Shown here one piece after another: positions 52,327 through 64,000 of a stretch of 64,000 nucleotides of DNA (position 1 is its first letter; each line of letters begins with the position of its first letter). The notes below the pieces were generated by a model. The model did no database searches and was not told the DNA's origin. It was given only the letters and a program-made list of their open reading frames with translations. The stretch comes from Pempheris klunzingeri. Its lineage: Eukaryota > Chordata > Actinopteri > Acropomatiformes > Pempheridae. The position numbers and the translations under genes were made by a program. Where the stretch lies: NCBI RefSeq assembly GCF_042242105.1, contig NC_092012.1, positions 20,493,043 to 20,557,042 on the forward strand, written 5' to 3'.

Positions 52327-54525
52327 GTTGGTTTTCCTCTGCGACGAGGAGCTTCTTCCTTGACGCTCATTGGCGGTTGGCAAACAATGAATTGGTGCAT
52401 TAGCGCCCCCAGCTGGTGGGGAGTGTGGATCACACTGTCTAGTATGTACCATGCTCATTCAAAATACTCAAACACGTTTATTGTGTAGAATATTTATTAG
52501 GCCAAAGTGACCTTTTATCTTTCTAGGGTTTTTAAATCAGATGCCCAGTGGCTGTCCCATATTTCTGACAGCCCTCAGTAGTCAGTAGTCTTGCTATTAT
52601 TTTGTCATCTTTCCTGTTCCTTCCAACCCTCCCATGAATGAAGTACTACACATTCTAGTGTTTCTGGTTGGCTGTAGTGTGTGAATTCATGTCTTCCCTT
52701 CGTTTCCAGCCCATTGTGTCATCCAGTTTCATCATCATCATCATCATCCCAATACTCCTGCCATACGGTATATTCATTAATGATTAACCTTGCTAGTATC
52801 GGCTCAGACTGTCTTATACTTCCAGAACTAACTTAATGTGTTGACTGATGTGCAGCACCCAGTTGGTGCATATTTGTCAGCTGTGCATCGATGTTGTCGG
52901 TCTCCTGTCCTGAATTAATAACATCAATGACAACTGAATTCCATGTAGATGGGCCAGTTGCAGGGCTCTGGTTTTGTGCATGCTCATTTACTGACACGTC
53001 TCACTGGGAACACTTAGAGGAATGGGGCCATCATTGTTGTTATTTACACCTGTGCTTTACCTGCTTAGACAAGTCAAAATGTCTCATGTGATAAGGGTCT
53101 ATGCTCAAGTTGGCTGTAGTATTTAAATTATGTTTCAGTTGGTACCAAAGGATCTAAAGCGTGTCAAGAAAAATTAAGATTCATCAGACTAGATAACATT
53201 TGTCCCAATCTTCTGTTGTCAGATTATGGTGAGTCTGGTGTGGTCTTCTGCTGCTGTAGCCCATCTGCTTCAAGGTTTGACATGCTGTGCTTTCAGAGAT
53301 GCTCCTCTGCTCACCTCTGAGTTACTGTTTTCTGTCAACTAGAGAACTGCTGCTCACTGAACATTTTCTCTTTTGAGATCGCTCTCTGTAAACCCTGGAG
53401 CTGCTGCCACCTGATTGGCGTTAACGTGCGTTTGAACAGGTGTACCTAATAAAGTGGCTGGTGAGTGCATACTACTGCACCTGCTCACCCGGTATCATCT
53501 TCTTTGGAGCCATATGTGAAAAAAGTCAGAAACATCCATCCATCACCTATACCGTTTATCCTTGAGGGTCATGGGTGGCTGGAGCCAGTCCCTGCTGATC
53601 AGAGTAGTCTGGACTGCGCTCCATACTGCTGTGACTTTACTTCCTGCTGTATGTTGAGGTCTATATTTGGTGAGGGGAGTTTGTTAATTGCTCTTTTCTT
53701 CTGTTGTATTTTAGTGTCATTCAGTAAGCTTGCCTCAGCTGCAATATCTCATTGCTCTGGTAACATATCATTATTGTGCAGGGAGTTTACCATGCTTGTA
53801 TTGATGGACAAGTCATACACATGCATTCAAAGACTATGGTTAGGCTGATAGTTTAAACCTGGACATAAAAATGTGTGTATTTAAAATACACACATAAGCT
53901 CTACAGTATTTTGTTACAATTACGTCTTTTTTTTCTATACAACAAAATACAAATGACAAAATATTTAAAATGTAATTTAAATGAAATACTACCCATTTGT
54001 CCACCAGTTTATGGAGAGATCAACATAAACTCCATCTCAGCAAATTGCAACATTAAAATGTTGCTTTTCCAAGTGATCTGAAAGGATCCGTTCAGCATAA
54101 TGAGCACTTTATTTGCTAATAACACTGTTGTACTTCATTAAAGGATCTGAATCCTACTTCCACTACTGGTGTACGTATAAAACACGAAACATATTACACT
54201 TACGCCCTATTCATTTCTGGTTAATTCAGTTTCATTTAACTTCTGTTTGGGGTTAATCTAACAAGGGCATCAGGTTGCAGAGCGAAGTGTTGAGTGTAAA
54301 TACGGAGTGGTGGCCTCCCTGACATTACCACAGTGAACTATGTGACTTTGTAAGGGTTACTGGATCCCTAACGATGACAACAGAACAGGGCTTTGAGACA
54401 AACAAGAACCACATGGAAACTGCAGCTGCAAAGCTGAACTTCACAGACAACTATCTTTGCAAAGAAATCACTCACTCGTTCAAGTTGGTTAAAGCCTGTT
54501 TATTTTAACTAACCCAAAGAATCAC
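52327..54525. other. Intergenic region between kifbp and mpc1
   Basis: Holds the kifbp promoter side, moderately GC-rich and running into its first exon, a short (ATC)n at about 52731-52750, and a long dispersed-repeat copy listed next. No host exon was recognised. Confidence 0.6.
52850..53467. repeat. Teleost transposon-derived repeat ending 'ggtgtacctaataaagtgg'
   Basis: The right end 'gaacaggtgtacctaataaa' and 'gtggctggtgagtgca' at 53436-53467 is the terminus of a repeat extremely common in fish. The upstream 600 bases read like its internal part, including text on 'cttctgctgctgtagcccatctgcttcaaggtt'. No protein frame survives. Left border approximate; I do not know the class with certainty. 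Confidence 0.6.
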
Positions 54526-54533
54526 ATCTTTAT
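54526..54533 (-). promoter_or_regulatory. Candidate poly(A) signal of mpc1
   Basis: The minus strand reads GAATAAAG here, about 870 bases past the mpc1 stop. This would define a 3' UTR from 55406 down to about 54.5 kb in which nothing else is recognised. Confidence 0.4.
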
Positions 54534-55406
54534 TCAGGGAAAAATTAATGTGAATTATACAACCACAATAAATTAATAAAAATGACATGACAACGACACA
54601 CAGTTCATGTTCAGCCTGCAGTGACAGAAGCAGTTCGTCTTGTCCAGTCATGGAGGATTATTACCAAGTCTCAGTGCGGGCAGCTTTACCACAGGACAAG
54701 CAGTATTTATTTTGTATGATTTTAACATCCGTCTGAGTAATCTTCTTCCATTATGCTGTAATAAAACCAAATTGGCTGCTCAAACACACCTTGTTTTCTT
54801 TGTTCTGCTCCAGAGTGTAACAAGCAAAAAGCTTTGCTCTGTGTGTCCTCTGCGTTTAAGCAAAGGTTAATGAATGAAAGTCCTTACCCCGTGATAATCT
54901 GCTGTGGTGTAGACATATTGGCACAAACTGACCGAAGGCTAAGTTCTCTATGAAATAGTATTAATATTTCAATTACTAAAAGGGTAAGGAAGTAATAAAA
55001 ATATTAATCCTGATGACCTGAGATGAGATGATTTAGGAATAACGTTTGCTTTAGCTTTGTCTGAAAGTGTGCAGCAGCCATAGGATCCGGTATGCAACAC
55101 TACTAACTGTCAGTGTACATTCATCCACATCAGAGTTTTGTGTGTTATGTTAAATATTGTAAAAGTCTTAAACAAATCACAACAGGTAAGCTTTATAGTT
55201 GGAGAAAAGCATCTGTGTTTTTCTGTCTGTGTCATAAAAAGTGACTAAAACTTCACAACGGTGCTCAATCATGGTATCATCAGGTTAAAAATGTTGCAAG
55301 TGCCTCGGTTTCACAAATTAGATATGATGTTTAGGTGCATGGGTTTTGATGTCCAGGTTTAGGTGCCACTCTGCAGTGGACGTTCAGCGTCTGCTTCACT
55401 CTGCCA

Positions 55407-57687
55407 CTAAGATTCCGTCTTCTTCGCCATGCTGAAACAAAGAAACAGTTAAAGTTAAGACAATTCAGTTTTTTTCCACGGCCTTCATTTAAAGGATGAT
55501 TTCAGCTATTTTCAAACTAGGTCTATCTTAAATCTCACAATCATACTGGAGGCATGTCACTTTTCACTGTAACAAAGTAGCTCTTAATCATAACTCTTCA
55601 GTTAAGTCACGGATGAAATGTTGAACTGGGGAAGAAAAATCATGATAACAATACAAGGACCAGGTTGAAAATCACTGGTGAGACAAGACAAAAAGCATGA
55701 CATGACATAAACAAAATGCAAGCAAAAGGAATAAAACTTTTCTATGAAGAGGAGACTGTAGACAAAAGCCACCATGTTTGGGAAGAACACGGACGAGGAA
55801 TTCTGAAACGGTGTTTCACAATAACAGAAGCACGCAGATAGAATATTGCTTACTTGTATTTGATGAGACGGCTTCCCTGGATTAGCTGTGCTCCCTCATT
55901 GGTAAAGTGGCAAGCAAACAGCAGCCAGTTGCGTGGCTGCACCTTGTAGGCGAACCTCATGAAGAGCAGTGAATAGCAGGACAGAGCTGAGGGGAGGGAC
56001 AGAGCACACTTCTCACTACTGTTCAAACATGTAACTCAGCCTTATTGTCCACAAAAAATTATCTGGAGTAATTATCAGTGCAGATGTTTTCATTCATATG
56101 CATATTAAGAATAGGGGGGATTTTTAAAACCATTACAGGTCAATAGATGAAAGAAGGGTTGCAGCTCTAATTTCCCTTCCTCCTGTTTCTATGTAACCTT
56201 GAGAACAAATCACAACCCTAACCCTAACAAAGTTAACTAAGAAAGGATGGGGGTTTGTGTGTGCCCTGCGTGTGTAAATACATCTGTGTTTATCAGCCCG
56301 TGTGTCTTTGTGTCTTACCGAACGTCATCCTGCCGCTGATGATCTCAGGGCTCTTCTTCATGTCTGAGATGGCAGCTATAGGAAGACCCCAGTTTGCTAC
56401 CGGACCCCAGAAATGCTGTGCAAATACACACAGTGACAAAATATAAGTTTGGATCACAGACTTTATATGGTTTAGACACTTATCTTAAGATGGCTGTACA
56501 GCAGAACAGAACTATACATTAATTATCACGTGAATATTTTATAGTGAAAAGTACTTCTCGATATATGGGAGAAAAATATGATAGCAAAGACTTGAAAATG
56601 ACACACACACACAGAGATTGATGGCTATGACTGTACTGTGCAGCCCATATAATCAGAGGAAGGTTGAGTTCTTACCGTGCTGAATGTTTTATGTTCGGGG
56701 CCACATGAAAGAGAAAAGACCATAAACACAGATAAATAAATCATCTGCTTTGGTTCCACGTTACTAAATTAGGTTCTAGTGAATAAGGTAACATTCTCGT
56801 ACCTGCATGTAAATCTATAATAACAGCTGTCTAACACAATCAGCTATTCATAACACAAGCTGGTGGTTACCTTATCTTCTACACAGCGATAAGTCACACC
56901 ACCAAAACAGAGATTTGTCTTGTAAGAATGCCAAATGATCCCACCAGAGATGGTGCCAAAGGCCATGACAGTGCTGGGCTTTCAAGATATAACCCAGAGA
57001 TAACCACACTTATCTGAGACATGTCAACAAACATGACCTCTTGCATCACTTGTGTCATCATGTGGCCTTTACTCTAAAACCCAAGCATGCTGCTAATCTA
57101 GCACATCATGAACAAATGAGCAGAGCAAGTGTTTAAAGTGTGTAAAACTACTTCAAGCCGAGTTCACTGCTGTTGTTGGGGGTCAAGCAACGTTAGAGTT
57201 CCCATCAAAGCCTCTCACAAGTTTTGACACACTTTCAGGGTTTGTTGGTTTTTAGAGCAAATGACAAATGTCCCTCCAAAGTAGTTTATCCAGTAAATGT
57301 TTCACAGACCCAGTTCCTCCCAGTCCTTCTCCCCAGTTACAGCCTCACTAACTGGAGGAACAGGTTCACCTGAGCGCGTCTGGGGAGGACAAGGGTCCCT
57401 GGATACGACCAGAGAAAAACGACGCCATTGCAACAGACAGTAATATACCAAATGTTGAAAATGGTAGGTTTTATTAAAAGGCTGGCTGGACAGACGAGAC
57501 CAGTGTTAAACATTCAGCCGACGTCACCTCGCTGCAACCTAGTCGCTGGACAGCCAACTATGCTAGCTATTTTAGCATCCATGCTAATAGAAAGAGAAGG
57601 CGCTTCCATTACCCACCTCGTCAAATAATCCCTGAACTCTTTGCTCTTCAGGTGGTCAATAGCTTTCCGTGCAATTGTCCCCGCCAT
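55407..57687 (-). CDS. mpc1: Mitochondrial pyruvate carrier 1
   Basis: Subunit of the inner-membrane heterodimer with MPC2 that imports pyruvate into the mitochondrial matrix. Five coding exons give 109 residues, exactly the human length: 57617-57687, 56676-56679, 56319-56415, 55854-55986 and 55407-55431. Family blocks are [51 protein letters not shown] and [20 protein letters not shown], with two or three hydrophobic helices. The second exon is only four bases, CACG. Joining the 57617 donor directly to 56415 breaks frame and hits a stop after a few codons, whereas the 4-base exon restores Ser-Thr before HFWG as in human. Its flanks, ACATTCAG and GTAAGA, are strong splice sites. Confidence 0.95.
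56676..56679 (-). other. mpc1: 4-nucleotide microexon of mpc1
   Basis: Sense-strand context is ACATTCAG, CACG, GTAAGAAC. It completes the codons AG-C and ACG (Ser24-Thr25) and is required to keep the frame. Confidence 0.85.
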
Positions 57688-58399
57688 GATTTAACGCTTG
57701 GCAGGTGTCTGCTGGAGCCGAGAAGAGAGCACTTTCTGTGTTGAAGGGCGACTGACAGCTCAGCTCAGAGGACGACTCGGTCACTTTCCGACCACAACAT
57801 TAGCGCTTTGCGACACTGTCGTAATCACGCAGCCCGACCTCTGCTGGTTCTCTGGCCCAGACAACAGTCACCTGAAAGTCAGTCTGAAAGAAGACGCATA
57901 TACTGTGGTCCATGCTCAGGAATATCAGTCCTGTAGGGAGCCCTAAATCGACTAGATTTAAATTTAAGTTTAACGTAAAATCTGTGAACAACTTACAGGT
58001 GCACATCTAGCGTTCTACTAACCTTTTTAAAAATCATTAGTTAACCACATTGTATTGCATTCACATGAGGCAATACTGCACAGATAAAGCTGATTATAAT
58101 GCAAGTTAATTTACAAACTACAATACTGCAATGCATTTGGGAAATGAGCTGGCCACATCATATATCAAGATTTACAGATACACTTTTAGTTTTTAACAAT
58201 GAAGAACGAAACCAATGAAATTCACTAAACAGATGATCTACTTCTCCTATTTCATCACCTACTACTGTATCTTTAGGATTATGTCCACACTGAGTAATCT
58301 AGATTACACACATTTCTTAGCTTTTGGGGGAATAAAGAAAATCTGTTAAATAACACACACACACACTCATATGCAGTAATTGATCCTGTCAAAGTAAAC
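57688..58399. other. mpc1 promoter side and gap to the glycosyltransferase gene
   Basis: The first 250 bases are GC-richer and hold the mpc1 5' UTR and promoter; the rest is AT-rich. No exon, RNA gene or recognisable repeat was seen. Confidence 0.5.
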
Positions 58400-58405
58400 T
58401 TTATT
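58400..58405 (-). promoter_or_regulatory. Candidate poly(A) signal of the family-6 glycosyltransferase
   Basis: AATAAA on the minus strand in a CAATAAAG context, about 500 bases past the stop. Confidence 0.45.
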
Positions 58406-58898
58406 GTTCAAGTGATCTGTACAAACAAAAGCACAAAACAGTATCTTGATAACACACGTCCAGAATGCACACGACATAATGCCTCAAAATGAATGAAAAG
58501 AAAATGAATGCATTGAAAAGGTAACCTGTAAATTCTTTAGAATCCAAGCAAGTACATGTATAACACTAGAGGGCAACATGAGAACTTATTTGTACTTCTT
58601 AGAAAGGCAAGAGTTCAGATTAAGTGCTCTGCGCCTTGCAAAAGAGACATCAGAGCTGTTAGTTAATGTTTTATGGGAGCTTTATGACTCCTGATGTGCC
58701 ACACAAACAGGGCCAGTCATCTTATATGACCATGCAGTGAAACATGCACATGTAGTCTGGTTTAAGTTTGAATCTTTGTTAATTAATTTAATGTGACAGC
58801 CACAATGTTTTTCATACATCATATAACCCATACCAGATTCTTCTTCTTCTTCTTTAATTAGAATGTATTTTCATGTCTTAAATATCATTGACTGGACA

Positions 58899-62422
<3,524 letters not shown>

Positions 62423-64000
62423 CTGTGAAGACACACAGGTATGAGTTAACCAGAGAGTAACATCCAATACAGTGCTGGTTACAAGCTTTCCTCATGGAAG
62501 TGAACAGGTCAGTAATGCTGTAGTGTACTTTGGATTAGCATTGATGTTAGCATATTCAGGTATTATGACATGGATAAAATACATGATGCCATAGAAAGAA
62601 TTCTATATTTGTAGTATGGGATTGAAAGATTTAATATTTTATGCATACAAACAATATTTGTGTTGGCTCAACATGTTGAGCCACTGTGAATGCTTCTTTA
62701 TGTGGAAATTCTCCAGTGTCAGAGGAATGGTCTTATGAAGTAGAGTAGAATAGAATAGAATAGCATTTATTGTCACTGCAGTACAATGAAATTATGGTAA
62801 AAGGTTGTCAGACTGTAACAGCTTAATTGTTTGCCTGTGGTCTTTCCTGTTTTATTTTGAAATGCTAACATGTCTTGTCGTTTCAGTTCCTGCCTCATGT
62901 GTCTCCATCCTCTTAATTATCCACACCTTCTCCTTGATACTCACTTGCAACCCATTCCCCTAATTAGTCATTCTCCACTTACACCCCCTTTGTTCCCCGG
63001 CCACACTCTCTGGTTTTGGGATTTTTGTCTGCTCCCTGCCTACATTTGTTTGTTCGCTCCCAGCCGACCCCCTGTGTATTCAGTAAACACTTTGGCTTTT
63101 GAAATGTACCTTGTCTCTCGAGTCTTTCTCAGCATACCCTTTAACCTCCTCACCAAGAAAACAGCAATGACAAAATGTATTCTTTACATGTTTTATTTCC
63201 TTGGGGCACTAATAACAAAAATCAATGCTTTTTTATGAACAGAAATATTGGCCATCTTTTTTTATAGCTCCATGTCAACCTTTGTTTTCCTGTTTTTAAT
63301 TTTAGCAAATAATCTATGTAGAACTATTGCCTGTTTTCTACATTTTCTTAATGCCTATATAATGACGTGCATATGAGTGTGTAGTTGAAAGTAAAGGCTA
63401 AATTCATGAAGTAATCAGCTATATTTTATATTTTATAAGCACGCAATGCTTCAGGTCTCAGGTCTCAGTTCAGGTCAATCATCACTTTCCCTGAGACTAA
63501 AGGCAACTAAACTAAGCAAAGTTATTGAAAGTAATAGATAATAGTTTGAATACAATTGTAGTTTTCTGTGTACCTTGATGCCATGCATTTGTTACAGAAA
63601 TGAAATGTATTTTGCCAAGTCTTGTAAAGTGAGTTGTTACGCTGTAACTCTCGTCTCATTTTGGCTCCCAGTGAGTCAGCAGACTATAAAATGGTAGCAA
63701 GACAGCGTGAGATTATTGGTGCAAACTGTTCTCCTATCACTGCATTTTGAAGGTTGATCACAGTGCTGATATTTCAGGTTGTAAAACAGCTAAAATAATG
63801 ATTTGTTACAACCATCTTATTTTTCTTCCTTGAAAATATTTTTAATGCACATGAGCACAGGTACTCTTTTAATAGTTTTATGTATTTAACATATGAAAAC
63901 GGTCAAAACGGTCTTGGTCAAAAGGGTGATAAACACTCATGGTAAAGTCAGACATTGTGAGTCCTCATAAACACACAGCGAGCTCTGAGCAGCAGTCGAC
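62423..64000. other. Unresolved 5' side of the GT6 gene
   Basis: Should contain the missing N-terminal exon or exons if they lie within the window, but no convincing ATG plus membrane-anchor exon with a phase-0 donor was found. The plus-strand frame at 62870-63238 shows no known family and looks like repeat-derived sequence. Confidence 0.4.
62738..62800. repeat. Teleost retroposon-tail fragment
   Basis: The '(tagaa)n tagcatttattgtcactgcagtacaatgaaatt' theme is a frequent fish repeat end. Confidence 0.5.

Noticed and set aside
56216-56229. Telomere-like ccctaaccctaac
   Set aside because: Only two units, inside an mpc1 intron; too short to be an interstitial telomere.
62870-63238. 122-codon plus-strand frame
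   Set aside because: No family resemblance; the composition looks like repeat-derived sequence on the strand opposite to the local gene.
63100-63240. Possible N-terminal membrane-anchor exon of the GT6 gene
   Set aside because: A hydrophobic minus-strand stretch precedes a GTGAGG donor, but there is no in-frame ATG and stops lie just upstream.

Overview
This window is nuclear DNA of a ray-finned fish, most likely a teleost. Seven protein-coding genes with ordinary GT-AG introns can be read by hand, all on the minus strand. Exon borders keep frame throughout and the proteins match vertebrate families nearly end to end. (CA)n/(GT)n microsatellites are very dense, and several dispersed repeats are of kinds typical of teleosts. 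No virus-like element, CRISPR array, operon, tRNA or rRNA was found.

Layout, left to right: 1-1770 intergenic, microsatellite-rich; 2709-11061 hkdc1 (hexokinase domain-containing 1, 21 exons); 13353-19947 supv3l1 (mitochondrial RNA helicase SUV3, 16 exons); 24039-29236 vps26a (retromer subunit, 9 exons, probably a 3 kb 3' UTR); 30884-36642 srgn (serglycin, 4 exons); 36.7-43.4 kb intergenic with a LINE fragment, teleost repeats and a Tc1/mariner-like element; 44834-52326 kifbp (KIF1-binding protein, 13 exons, a decayed LINE in intron 4); 52.3-54.5 kb intergenic repeats; 55407-57687 mpc1 (mitochondrial pyruvate carrier 1, 5 exons, one of only 4 nt); 58899-62422 the last ten exons of a family-6 glycosyltransferase resembling alpha-1,3-galactosyltransferase; 62.4-64 kb its unresolved 5' side.

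The order hkdc1-supv3l1-vps26a-srgn-kifbp matches the human 10q22 block (KIFBP-SRGN-VPS26A-SUPV3L1-HKDC1). mpc1 and the glycosyltransferase are not in that human block, so the synteny changes near 52-55 kb. The genes are not one pathway, although hkdc1, supv3l1, kifbp and mpc1 all have mitochondrial links.

I found no clearly new biological system. The points most worth a second look are gene-architecture oddities. They are a 4-nt microexon in mpc1; a charged 31-residue insertion plus a new intron in the catalytic half of hkdc1; an hkdc1 intron that mirrors intron 1 in the second half of the duplicated enzyme; (TG)n tracts sitting on or next to several splice donors; an in-frame duplicated C-terminal tail just past the vps26a stop; a serglycin with only two Ser-Gly sites; and a glycosyltransferase catalytic domain split over many exons. 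Exon borders were derived by hand from splice signals and protein similarity, so an occasional one-base error is possible.
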